DNA of 64,000 nucleotides, taken from NCBI GenBank assembly GCA_018292915.2, contig JACVVK020000394.1:330001-394000 (forward strand), given 5' to 3'. Within the stretch, counting starts at the first letter, position 1, and each line of letters opens with the position of its first letter. A program made the position numbers and the translations under genes. Of the stretch, positions 12,110-31,282 are shown in pieces. The notes beneath the pieces are model-generated. The model saw only the letters and a list, made by a program, of their open reading frames with translations. It ran no database searches and was not told where the DNA came from. The stretch comes from Batillaria attramentaria (taxonomy: Eukaryota > Mollusca > Gastropoda > Batillariidae).

Positions 12110-12460
12110 ACAGACCTAAAAATAGATAGACCCACCGCCACACGCTGCCACCGCTGCTTGCGAGTGTCGCTATCGCGGCCATCTTGTGAATACCAGAACT
12201 CAGATGCTCTGTGTACAGGACGCCTCGCCGTTCGAAATACAAAGTTCTTTAGAAAAACGTCATCAGAAATGTGACGTAAGATAAAGCGGACCAATGCTAT
12301 GCGCGCTATGTAAACAGCTGATAGCGTCTGGCCAATGCTATGCCGCGCGCTATGTAAACAGCTGATAGCGTCTGGCACTTCCAGGTACTCGCAACATGGC
12401 GCGCGGCGGCTTCACTGACACTTCCAGCACCGGAGGGGTCTATCTTTTTTAGGTCTGTGA
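12110..12460. mobile_element. MITE with 8-bp flanking repeat, hAT-like
   Basis: The 351-bp element has imperfect terminal inverted repeats of about 24 bp (ACAGACCTAAAAATAGAT... and ...TTTTTTAGGTCTGT). CTCATGCC flanks it directly at 12102-12109 and 12461-12468; an 8-bp duplication is typical of hAT transposons. The interior is CpG rich, with a 41-bp unit repeated in tandem (12291-12375). It has two YY1-like motifs: GGCCATCTTG near 12177 and AACATGGCG near 12394. It lies about 1 kb upstream of the AT-hook gene's ATG exon and may affect that promoter (inference). Confidence 0.65.
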
Positions 12461-12468
12461 CTCATGCC

Positions 12469-12887
12469 TTGTTGGCAGTTGGCACAGCTCCCGGGACATG
12501 TAGATAGACCTACGCTAAATCAGTATAGTAAACAATTTTTGGCCATTTTAAAATTTCTCAGTGTGCAGAGTGAAATGGCAATCTGGGGCCGGCTTTTTCA
12601 GCCGGCCCGGCATTGGCTTTGTAAATAAGTTTCATGCCAGGTAATAGCCGGGTAGTAAAACCGACTTTGACTGATTAGGGGAAAATGAGCCTGGTTGTGG
12701 ACTATTGATAGTCATGCGCGGCTGGCACAGGAGTCACGTCATCATTCACGCTGCTCCGCTGGTCATGCCATTAATGTTGTCCGACCATTCTAGCACTGAG
12801 GCGGTCACGGTATCAGTACTAGTAACCGTTCCGCTTACTTCAAGTCCTGCCCATTTCAATGAAACTTGCGCCAAGTTCCCTTATTGT
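12469..12887. other. No gene seen
   Basis: Unique-looking sequence between a MITE and a SINE. The short plus-strand ORF (12705-12899) has no recognisable motif. Confidence 0.5.
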
Positions 12888-12901
12888 CCCCATGCCTGAG
12901 G

Positions 12902-13082
12902 GGGGTGGGTGGGTGTTTGGAGGTTAACGTCCTTTTCCACCACATAGTACCGTTTATACGGTGATATCAAAGACGGGGCAACGATCGGAAAAAACTTGCC
13001 AGCACACACATTTGGCCCCAGCCAGGATTCGAACTCACGACGGACCCCAGCATCAGTTGCCGGGACTGAGTCCAACGCTCTT
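12902..13082 (-). mobile_element. SINE (family B), 5'-truncated
   Basis: The minus strand reads from AGAGCGTTGGAC through a B-box-like GAGTTCGAATCC to the family core (ttgccccgtctttgatatca, gtggaaaaggacgtta). The 14-bp target-site duplication CCCCATGCCTGAGG lies at 12888-12901 and 13083-13096. The first bases of the tRNA-like head are missing. Confidence 0.85.
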
Positions 13083-13096
13083 CCCCATGCCTGAGG

Positions 13097-14198
13097 TCTT
13101 GACTCGATGTACGTGCGGATACCGCCATGATGTGTCAGTTGAACCACTGGATTATAAATAAATGGAGTTCAGTCACTACCAAACTCTGCTGTTTGTGCAA
13201 AAAAAAAAAAAAAAAAAAACCTACAAGACTGCTTTTAAACTGGAAGTTGACAAAAATTACAAAAGTGAGACTTCTGTCTCAGTTTACTAAACAATAGATT
13301 ATTCTGATGCACTGACCCGCAGTAATAATCCTTCGAAGATGAAAACTGTGCCAAACGAAGGAGCCGTGGCGACTACAAGCATACAGCCTAGGGCTCGACT
13401 GATGATGACGAAGACTGGTGATACAATTCATACAATTTTGGCAGATAAAGTGTTTGCCATTCAAGTTGTCCCAGTTTTGCTTGGACTGATCTCATCATCG
13501 TAGCAACCCACTAATTCAAATACATACGCACATTTCCTTAATCTATGGCGACATTCATTTCGTCACACTGACAGATATATCTGTTGATGATATTTCTGTC
13601 ACTGACTGAGTTTCTTTCCTTCTTGGTCTTGGCGGGTTACAGACATACGCCACAACTGGCGCACGGAACAACTTGGTGTGATGTTTTCATGGCCAGTATA
13701 TTGCTTTTGCTGGAATAAAAGTTTTGATGGTTACTGTAATCACTACAGTGCCCGTGCATTCTTTCCTGTCAACAACAGAGTATGTGCGGGCAAGCACTGA
13801 ATCGCTGAGTTGTGCTCATTGTGAAACTACATACCTCGTCAAAGACGAACTTGACAGACAAGTGAAGTGTGTCGTTTATTCTGGCAGCGGACGGTCACTT
13901 CTTGCCCATTTGAAACTCGCGGCAAATTCCCTAGCTGCCCCCTGTACTCGAGGGCATGGCCACGGTATGAACACACGCGTCTATTGATGCGGACGACCAC
14001 TGACGGGGTGCACTACCACACCTTAGAGTTTTTATGCGGAAACAGGCGGTGAGAAGCATGCTGCAGTGTCTGGCTGGAGAACCGTCAGCTCTACTGACAT
14101 GTCAAAGCACATCTGTGTGAGTCAATGACCCAGTCTCATGTCTCTACATGTGTCACGGTCTTCTGTTCTTACCGCGGCGCGCGCGCGCACGCACGTCA

Positions 14199-14200
<2 letters not shown>
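13097..14200. other. No gene seen
   Basis: Contains an A-run (13200-13219) and short unsupported ORFs, including one of 87 codons at 13724-13987 without recognisable motifs or neighbouring splice context. Confidence 0.5.

Positions 14201-14283
<83 letters not shown>
14201..14283. repeat. (GT)n microsatellite
   Basis: Uninterrupted GT dinucleotides ending at the left arm of the adjacent foldback. The Cys-Val ORFs across it are artefacts. Confidence 0.95.
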
Positions 14284-14287
<4 letters not shown>

Positions 14288-14653
14288 CGCGAAAAATCCG
14301 TGTTTTTTCACGAAAAAACGTCAATTTATTCACGAAATGAAAATGTCAGGAACTGGTAGGCATTTTTTTTTCTGCAAAAAGTTGGTGGCCGTTTAACATA
14401 GCCCACACATTCAGTTTTTCGCGATCTCCGACCTACACACAAGCACTCACTCCGTCCGTCTGCGGCTGGTTTGCTTGCAACTTACACTGACTCGATCTGA
14501 GGAGATCTGCTCAAAAACTGAATGTGTGGGCTATGTGAAACGGCCACCAACTTTTTGCAGAAAAACTGAAAAAATGCCTACCAGTTCGTGACATTTTTAT
14601 TTCGCGAATAAATTGACTTTTTTTTTTCGTGAAAAAAACACGGATTTTTCGCG
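14288..14653. mobile_element. Foldback element
   Basis: Arms of about 140 bp (14288-14424 and 14511-14653) are near-perfect inverted copies starting CGCGAAAAATCCGTG. They are separated by about 85 bp, so a single strand could form a long stem-loop. There is no coding capacity. Confidence 0.8.
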
Positions 14654-14659
14654 AAAAGA

Positions 14660-14875
14660 CGGAATTTTGTCATGATTCGCGAATCATAGAGTAAAGCACA
14701 GGTGAAACCAATTGGCTGGCATCGGCGCGCGGAGTGTATTCTTACACCGCTGTCGCCTAAACGGATTTTACTGACGCGTAAAGGCGGAATTTTGTCATGA
14801 TTCGCTAATCATAGGCTGCAGCACAGCTGAAACCCAGGAGTATAATTATTCTTACACCGCTGTGCGCATCGTAAG
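14660..14875. repeat. About 125-bp direct repeat, two units
   Basis: The sequence cggaattttgtcatgattcg at 14660 recurs at 14785. Both copies continue through similar sequence to attcttacaccgctgt. It abuts the foldback and may be part of the same repeat complex. Confidence 0.7.
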
Positions 14876-18240
<3,365 letters not shown>

Positions 18241-19216
18241 AAACTAGAGGAGCAAAGCCTCCTTGGCTCACTAGTGAGATGAGTCAAGGTCATTCAAAAG
18301 AGTAGGTTTGTAAAGCTCTTATCACTATCTATCCTGAAGTAAGGTGTCTCTGGTGTTCATAGTTCCTAAGAAAAGAAATGGTAATATAACAGTTTTCCCA
18401 GGACAGCTTGTATCATCTTGACCTTGGGTCAAGGTGATTCAAATGAGATCTGTAAGTGAAGAGCTTGTCAATGACTATCATTAGGCCAAGTTTGAAAGCT
18501 CTACTTTTTGTAGTTTCTGCAAAAACGGTAATGTAAAATTTCACAACAGACAGCTGCAATGACCTTGAGTCAAGGTCATTCAAAAGGGCCTGTCTGCATA
18601 GGTCTCATTCCTGTCTATCATTGTGCCTTTTTTGGTGCCTCTGCTGTGCGCCTTTTCTGAGAAAATGCCAACATTAAAGTTTCCTCAAAACATCTTGAAT
18701 GGCCGTGATCTTGACTCAAGGAAATTGAATACAGGTATGCCAGTACAGGTTTTGTAAATGTCTATCATCATGCAAAGTTTGATGCCTCTGGGACCTCAAA
18801 ATTCTGAGAAAATGGCAATTATAAATTTCTAAAGAGACAGAAATGGCATGTTTTGGAAGGTCTTACTGCTGTCTATCCGCAATCCCGGTTTGGTGCCGCT
18901 GCTCTTCACTGTTTCTGAGAAAATGCCAATTTTAAGGTTGTATGGCCTTGACTCAAAGTAACTGAATACAGGTATATCAGTAAAGGTGTTGTCAATGTCT
19001 ATCATCATGCAAAGTTTGATGTCTCTGGCTTTTCTAGATTATGAGAAAATACCAATGTAAGATTTCCAAACAGACAGCTTTAGTGATCTTGACCTTGGGT
19101 CAAGGTCAATCAACATGACTGTAAAGGTCTTACGGCTGCCTAACAGCATGCCAAGTTTGGTGCCTCTGCTGTTTGTAGAATCTGAGAAAAGGCCAATTTT
19201 AAGGTTTACTTAGGCG

Positions 19217-19309
<93 letters not shown>

Positions 19310-19364
19310 CAGACAGACGACGGAGGTCTATTACATAGACTCACTTTGTTACACAGTGAGCCAA
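18241..19364 (+). mobile_element. Nuclear-receptor-motif repeat element, copy 2
   Basis: Same architecture and orientation as the copy at 3655-4755: actagagg start, internal units with tgaccttgggtcaaggtca, (CA)n at 19218-19307, GACAGACAGAC, then the tail. Its own terminal repeats are TTGGCTCACT (18263-18272) and AGTGAGCCAA (19355-19364). The tail hairpin pairs CTCAC (19340-19344) with GTGAG (19356-19360). These match each other but differ from copy 1 at the same positions. Confidence 0.7.
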
Positions 19365-19812
19365 TAATGACTCTCACAGCAAGTTTTTTAAAGTCCCAAC
19401 TACGTTTCGTTCGTTCGAGCAGCTGTCCGTACATTGTTTACTTTCTACCAAAATTTCAAACTAAATTACGCATTTTGACTTCTTGTCGTGAAAACAACAA
19501 CAACAAAACAACAACCAGCCGCTGACTCAGTGAGCCGAAAATTTACACACATCAATTTTGAGAGCGACTCAAAACGCGCAAAAATAAGGAGCTTGTTGAC
19601 ACTGTTGAATGTTGTTACTGTACACAGGAAAACATCCACCATCTATACGTATGTGAGCATGTGTCCTTACCTGCATGTATAAATATGTGTGGAAAGGGCA
19701 AACGATTCCATTGTTATGTGCATAGTTTATTTTCGACAGAATGCATGTGCTTTGACAACAGCACGATTCACCAAAGTGGTTCAGTCATTTGCAGTCTGTG
19801 CCAAACAGTGGA
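19365..19812. other. No gene seen
   Basis: Intergenic sequence between the repeat element and the 3' end of the duplicated Schlafen-like segment. Confidence 0.5.
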
Positions 19813-23082
<3,270 letters not shown>

Positions 23083-23390
23083 TATGTAGATAAAGTTTTG
23101 TGTTTATGTGTGTGTTTGTTTTTTCCCGAGCGTACAGGCAATTGTGCCACAGTAATATTGTCGTCCGTGTGGACTAGTGTTTTTGGAACAGGCACGAAGT
23201 ATTGCGGGTTCATTGTTTTAGAGAAGTACGGTATCAACATCAGACCCGGGCATGTGCCGGCGAAGCGTGTATCTCTCTAGTTTGCCGCACGCACAAACCA
23301 GTCATGTCGACAAGTCAACAGTGACCTACTTCTGCATTACATCCTTGTCGGGTTTCGGTAGTGTGCAGTCGGAACCTTGAATCAAGACAG
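23083..23390. promoter_or_regulatory. Candidate bidirectional promoter
   Basis: About 0.3 kb separates the ATG of the minus-strand Schlafen-like gene from the ATG of the plus-strand 11-exon gene. Both 5' UTRs and any shared promoter must lie here unless unseen leader exons exist. No strong TATA box is visible. Confidence 0.45.
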
Positions 23391-25004
23391 ATGTTGGTAC
23401 GTAAGTCTTAAACAGCATTTCTTCTAAATTATCAGTAAGAATGTTTTTCCACCCGCCGTACAAATATTTTCAGCTGTAAACAAAAATGGACGCCAGAACT
23501 GCAGAAGCCAGTCACTAATCATGATGACGAAGTCATCATGCATACACACTCATACACGCCGTGCCAATTTCCATTGATTTAGCGCTGCGCTGAGTGAGGG
23601 GTGTGAGGTGTGAGAACTGATACGCTTGTCTCAGTGCCAAAAGACATTGCACACCAATTAGGAGTGCTCCTGAAAATTGATAATTTTCTGTAAAAGGATA
23701 AGGATTGTCTCACTACAATAAAAAGGCTTAAATCTAAGTCGCGTAATAATGACAGTGAAAATGTGTCCGCTACCATGAGCATGAACGATGACCGATTATC
23801 TCAGTTGTTTATTTCTGTTTTCCAGGTTGTACAATATGTAACCACTCGCTCATAAAGTACTGGTCGGTGCTTAGCAAGATGGTAAGTGCAGTCAAATATT
23901 CTCCATCTGTCTCGGCCCTCCTTGTCGAATTTTTGTATCCAACCCAGTGCTTTTGGCACTAGCTATGAGTAAGTAGAAAATCATTCGCATACCCCCCCCC
24001 CCCCCCCCCCCTCGAATTTAGTACTTGGCGAAGTCAGTAAATACCCCGTTGATGTGCACAATAAGGGTAGAATGTTGTGTTTTTGGTTCAAGTTGGTCAA
24101 TGTTGGTAACAGAAACAAACTTGCTAATATCATGCATCGCTTTGAATGTTTGAGCAGAACAAAATTCAGTCTGATTATATTCAGACAGTGTAAAACACAC
24201 TGCCGAGCTTGGTTTTAATGGGATTTGGTTGAAGCAGCGTGAACTACCCTTTAGTATAACTTGGTTTAAAGAAAAGGTTAAAAGATGTCTTCGTGACCAG
24301 TTCATACAGAATTGGTACGCTGAGATCAATGAAAAAGACTTATATACAAACTATAGGATGTTTAAGTGTATGTTTGGAAGTGAAGAGTACTTAAAGATTT
24401 TGCCATATAACCAACTTGTTTCACTAGCACGCTTTAGAACCCTTAACAATAATCTCCCAGTACAGACAGAAAAATTTCATGATGTACCTAGAGCAGAACG
24501 TTTTTGTACTAAATGCAATGCTGGTGCCATAGGGGATGAATTTCACTAGAATTTCACTATCTGTTCGAGTGTAGTTTCTTCAGTGATATAAGGCGTGACC
24601 TTTTACCTTGCTATTATTGGAGACAGCCTAATGTGTTGAAATACCAAAACTTGTTTGCCACTAGGAATAAAAAGCTTCTGTTTAAGTTAGTTAAATTTGT
24701 CAGGGTCATTGGGGAGGGTTTGAAGTAACTTCTTTTTTTTCTTTTCTTGCGCTTTGCGCCTCCTTTGGTAATTTCCGTTGTTGTTGTTTGTTGGTTGTTG
24801 TTTTTTGTTGGTTGTTGTTGTTTTTGGTTTGTTGTTGTGTGATGGTTTGTTGTTGTTTGGTTGTTGGTTGTTGTTTGGTTGCTGGTTGTTGTTTGGTTGT
24901 TGGTTGTTGTTTGGTTGGTTGGTTAGTTGGTTTGTTGGAGTTGTTGTGGTTGTTGTTGTTGTTGTTGTGGTGGTGGTGGTGGTGGTGGTGGTGGTGGTGG
25001 TGGT

Positions 25005-25064
<60 letters not shown>

Positions 25065-25571
25065 TTGTTGCCGCCTTTTTTTTTCTTTTTCTTTTTCCCC
25101 TTTCCTTAGTATTTGTTTATTGTAAATATTGTGTGCAAGGGCTGCCGTACTTGGTAATTTATCTGTGTAAATGTATTGGTACATATACTGTTTTTTGTTG
25201 TTTGTTTTTTATGAGTGCAGTACGTGTTAACCTGTATGTGACATTTGTGACACAGGTGGCTGTGATGTATGTATGTCTATCTTTTTCCAATGCCCCTAGA
25301 GGGTGGGAAAATAAACTTGACTTGACGACCCCCCTCCCGTCCCTCCTCGCGCACTTTCTCTTGTCTCTAGACTGTTAAGCCCCTTTAATAGAGAATGATT
25401 TGTATGGCAAAGTGATATTCAGGAAAGCAACCCAGATTGCTTCTGACACTACTCACCCCCTGAACCCAGAAGTTATTACTGGTCCGTCGGGCAGAAGGTA
25501 CAGAATGCCTCTTTCTAAAAGGAAAACCCTAAAGAATTCTGCAAGAATTCTTTCATTCCCAACCCCCTCAC

Positions 25572-25656
<85 letters not shown>

Positions 25657-25802
25657 GTCTTTTAAATTTTTTTTGTTACTGTTGCAGGCTCTTGAAATCT
25701 ACCTCAGGTAAGCTCAAAACATTCTCTGCCTTTGTGTCCCCTCCCCCTCCCATCTCCACAAATACCCTCCAACACTTCCTCTCCCAACCTCATCTCCAAG
25801 TA

Positions 25803-25867
<65 letters not shown>

Positions 25868-28800
25868 TCCCCGATACATGGCATTACAAAAGAATGACCG
25901 ATAGCAGGTCACTGAATGGAAAGCACATATATTAGGCTTGTAATCATCTTGTGTAAACTCTGTTTCAGTAATGGCAACGAGGATGTTGGTGGTGACAGAA
26001 AACGTAAGTGTTGACATCAACCTTTTCACCGAATTCATTATTTCTCTATTTGATTGTTTAGTCGCACAGTACGTTATATAACTCGTCGGCTGATGCCAGA
26101 TTTCCTATTACGAAGTTACTTAGTTAGACCTAGAAAACAGGGAATTAGTTTATCGGAAATAAGGCTGGTGTATAGGAGAACCAGGTCAAGTGTCAGGTCT
26201 CGCCGATCTGTTGACGTGTACTCTTAAAACCCTCATGCGGTAGGATGGAGTGGAGTCAGTTAATATGGTCAACATGCATATAAATCTGATTTCTTATAAT
26301 TATCATAACAGTTATCAATATTATCAATGGAACAGTTTTACATGGGGCTGTAGGTATACGTAACTCTCTTTAACTCAATTCCTACCGTTTTGACAGCCGA
26401 TGTTGTGCACCAGTGGTCTACCCAAAAACAACAACAACAACAACAAAATCCGCATGGATTTCTTTATTCTGTATTTGGTATATACAAACACGTACTATAC
26501 AGAGACAAAGGCAAATATGACATGCATGTACTAAAAGACCTGAACATACATGAACAAACATAAACAAACATGAACGAACACGGCAATCAAATGGAACCGT
26601 GACACAGATATAGTTATACCAGGGTTAATCCAAGCACTGCCAGCCAGTCAGCGTCAGTCTTTCATGCACATGGACAAAGTAAAGCCATGCAAACTGTAGA
26701 CTTTAACTGAACAAAGCAAAGCCATGCACATTTTCCCTACATGGTCCAACCCTTGTCGTGGGGTAGTGGCTTGTGTACCTCAATGACCCAGAGAGCTACG
26801 CCAGCGGGAGCACGTGCTCCTGGCAGGGTCACCCAAGCTGGACAGGTCGAAGGGTAGAGGTCAGACGAATGTGGACCACCTCTCCAAGAGGCTAAACGGG
26901 TTTGCGTAGGGTTAACAGCCCTACCTGTAAAAAACATAACGTTACAGAAGCATCGACAGCAACAAACCAAAACATTCACCTGGGCAAGGAAGGGTCTCCA
27001 TCCCGGAGACCTATGACGCATTGCAGTGAAAGCCGAAAGGAAGCTGCAAGGCCGACCCCCCTTCTAACACCCAGGACAACGACGAGAGTAGCCACATGGA
27101 ACATCAGGACTATGTATGAAGTAGGAAGGACCATACAAGTAGCAAGAGAGATGAAGAACTACAAGATAGGAGTACTGGGACTGAGTGAGACAAGGTGGCT
27201 ACAGACAGGACAGCTGAGATTTTCATCGGGAGAGCAATTGCTGTACTCGGGACACACAGAGGATGGAGCCCCCCACACTGAGGGCGTGGCCCTGATGCTG
27301 GCACCGGAGGCACAGCGGGCACTCATCGGCTGGGAACCTGTCAACTCCCGCATCATCACAGCCAAATTCATCACCAAGAAGAAAGACATCAAGCTAAACA
27401 TCATCCAGTGCTACGCTCCCACCAATGATGCGGAAGAGGAGAAAAAAGATGACTTCTACCAACAACTGCAGACAGTGATAGATAGAGGAGGAGCCAAGGA
27501 CATGACCATACTTATGGGAGACTTCAACGCCAAGATTGGATCAGACAACACAGGCTATGAGAACACCATGGGAACACACGGACTGGGACAGATGAACGAA
27601 AATGGCGAGCGCTTTGCAGACTTTTGTGCCCTGAACCAGCTAGTGATAGGAGGCAGCATCTTCCCACACAAGCGCATCCACAAGGCCACATGGAGATCGC
27701 CGGACCATGTCACGGAGAACCAGATTGATCACATCTGCATCAGCCGGAAGTTCAGGAGATCGTGGCGAGATGTGCGCGTGATGAGGGGTGCCGATGTATC
27801 ATCAGACCACCACCTTCTTGCAACAACACTGAGACTTCGGCTTAAGAGACACACCAACGCCAACAACACACGGACCAGGTACAACGTTGGCCTACTCAGG
27901 AACACAGAGACACAAGCAGCATTCCGGATCAGCCTTTCCAACAGGTTCCAGCCACTGCAAGACCTGATAGAAGACAGTGGAATGGATATCGAGACACAGT
28001 GGGAACACAGCAAGAAACTCTGGCACGACACATGCGAAGAGGTCCTTGGCAAGAGAAAGACCCAACACAAGGAATGGATCTCTGCTGATACCATCCAGAA
28101 GCTGGAAGTTAGGAAAAAGAAGAAAACTGCACTGAACACGAGCCGAACAAGAAGAGCTAAGGCAAAGGCACAGGAAGAATACACAGCAGCTGACAGAGAA
28201 GTGAAGAGGAGCACCAGAAAGGACAAGAGGGACTACATCGACGACCTGGCCAATCAAGCAGAGGAAGCAGCTGGACAAGGGAACCTAAAAGACCTGTACC
28301 AGGTGACCAAGAAGCTCGCGGGCAAATTTCAGCAGACAGACAAACCAGTGAAGGACAAGAACGGGCACCCACTGACAACAACTGAGGAACAGCTGAAGCG
28401 ATGGGCAGAACACTTCAGGGAGCTGTTAAATCGCCCCATCCCTGAAACACCACCAGACATCCCGCCAGCTGAGACAGAACTACCCATCAACTGCGACAAG
28501 CCCTCTAAGGCGGAGATCAGGAAAGCCATCATGACACTGAGAAATGGGAAAGCTGCAGGGCCGGACGAGATACCAGCAGAAGCCATCAAAGCGGACACAG
28601 AGACAGCCGTCAACATGCTGCACAGCCTATTCAGCAAGATCTGGGAGAAGGAAGAGGTGCCAGCCCAGTGGAAAGAAGGGATCGTCATCAAGCTGCCAAA
28701 GAAAGGGGACCTCAGGGACTGCAGCAACTACCGAGGGATCATGCTCCTGTCAGTGCCAGGCAAGGTTCTTAACAGAATTCTACTGGAGAGGATGAGGGAG

Positions 28801-31230
28801 GCAGTCGACCCTATGCTCCGAGACCAGCAGGCGGGCTTTCGCAGGAACAGGTCCTGTGCTGACCAGATCGCCAGCCTACGCATCATCGTTGAGCAGTCAC
28901 TGGAGTGGAACTCCCCCCTCTACATCAACTTCATAGACTATGAGAAGGCCTTCGACAGTGTAGACAGAGAGGCGCTGTGGAAGCTGCTAAGGCACTATGG
29001 AGTTCCCGGGAAGATCATCTCCCTGATCCAGTGCACCTACAAAGACATGAGCTGCAGGATTGCCCATGCCGGCCAGTTGTCAGAAAACTTTGAGGTGAAG
29101 ACCGGAGTCCGCCAGGGATGCCTGTTGTCCCCGTTCCTCTTCCTCCTGGTCATCGACTGGATCATGAAGACCACCACAACAGGCAGGAAAAACGGGATAC
29201 AGTGGACACTCTGGACGCAGCTGGATGACCTCGACTTTGCGGACGACCTGGCGCTCCTGTCTCACAGCCACAGCCAGATGCAGGATAAGACTACATGCCT
29301 GGAAGCCACATCAGCCGGAACAGGGCTCAAGATCAACAGGAGGAAAACCGAGCTGATGAAGATCAACACCACTGCCAACACACTAGTCACAGTCGGTGGA
29401 GAGTCCATCAGGGAGGTAGAGTCCTTTGTCTACCTGGGGAGTGTGGTTGATGGACAGGGAGGCACAGACCGAGACGTCACAGCCAGAATCGGCAAGGCAA
29501 GAGCAGCAATGGTCATGCTGAAGAACATCTGGGCATCCAAAGTTGTCAGCATAAGAACCAAACTTCGCATCTTCAACTCCAACGTGAAGTCAGTTCTGCT
29601 CTACGGATGCGAAACATGGAGGACAACGAAGACGATGCAGCAGAAGATCCAGACATTTCTCAACACCTGTCTGAGACGCATCTTCAACATCCGATGGCCA
29701 GAGAAGATCCGGAACGAAGAGCTGTGGGAGCGAGCAGGGCAGGAACCAGCGGCCAAGCAGATCCTGCGGAGGAAGTGGGGCTGGATTGGACACACCCTCA
29801 GGAAGCCAGCATCGAGCACCACACGCCAAGCCCTGACATGGAACCCACAGGGGAAAAGGAAGAGAGGCCGGCCTCGCAACAGCTGGAGGCGGGACACTGA
29901 GGCAGAGTTATGTAAGCAGGGGACCAACTGGACTGGAGTGGCAAGAATAGCCCAGAACAGAGTGCGATGGCGAAGGGTTGTCGATGGCCTATGCTCCATG
30001 TGGAGCCAGGGGCCTAAGTAAGTATGCACATTTTGCCTTGAAAGCAATGGGAAACCCGGCGAAAATACTTGTAAAAATACTGGACATATGGAAGCATGTA
30101 AACAGGAAACTCGTGCATATCTTAAACAGGAGATATATAAATTTTGAGTGACAAACTGAGGACGTGGACGCCGAAAAAAACATATCCAGCATATACAGTA
30201 TTAGACTTAGGACAATAAACCGCCTGATGATCCTCAGCAGATCAAACTTTTTCTCCGTTATCATTCATATTATTATGTTACCATATTATTTTGCCCCACC
30301 AGTGCCAAAGCTTTATTTAGCGTACATGCATGTACTATACATCCACACGACGCACCCACCCACCCACCCCCCCTCCACACACACATACACGCACACTCAC
30401 AAACACATGGACAAGCGCTTGAGTATGCCTACCTGCCTAAATCTGATGACAATTATAGCACAAAGAGGATTATACTACAAAGTTTAACATTCTGTACGGA
30501 AGCCGGTCAGGTGTAAAGTTCTGCATGGATTTAACGTTTGCTAGGTGGGAGTATTGTACATTGATTCTACGCATGCTTGCTGCAAGATGAAGCGTTTTAA
30601 TTTTAGAAACGATTATTTTACTGCTGAGTTAACTGTGTACAAGAAAAAAACAACAAAAAACAGGCTCCAGAAAACACTCATAATGCACGTCAAAGTCTTG
30701 CATAAATGGAACAGAAACACAAACACAATCCTGTCTATTTCGTAACACATGTATTCCTTAGTATTAAGTTTACTAAAATCTACGCTGAAAAAGGCAAAAT
30801 CAGCAGAATACGAGTGCAAGCATTGTCAGTGAAAACGGGTCAATTCCCAGTTCAGCCCAACATGAACGATACATAATTATATTTATCACTTAAATCGACC
30901 AGCATTTGTACACTCTGGCCACATTTGGATGGTAAGTTTCGTTTAGATTGCCATATCTCTGTAAATTAAATCCGTCTAATAAATCCATATCATCATAACT
31001 ATCGCCTATCAACACCTAAATGGCGGCTTCAGCAACCGGCAGTATCTGACTTCTTTCAACGCATGGACGACAAAAAAATTCCAGATCTGTCAAACAGAGC
31101 ATGTAGGCGAATCGTTCTGTCTTGCAAAAGAGTCGTTATAGAACCGCTACTCTCTCTGATGCTCGCACATAGGAACTATACGAAAAGAAGGGTAAAGAAC
31201 GGGGAATCCCAGCGCATGGTAGGAAATGTG

Positions 31231-31282
<52 letters not shown>

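Noticed and set aside
13724..13987. 87-codon plus-strand ORF with CAHC
   Set aside because: One Cys pair is not enough; no matching exons or family resemblance were found.
14125..14396. Cys-Val and Val-Cys repeat ORFs
   Set aside because: They are translations of a GT microsatellite; similar ORFs at 16.5, 25.0, 41.5 and 44.6 kb were dropped for the same reason.
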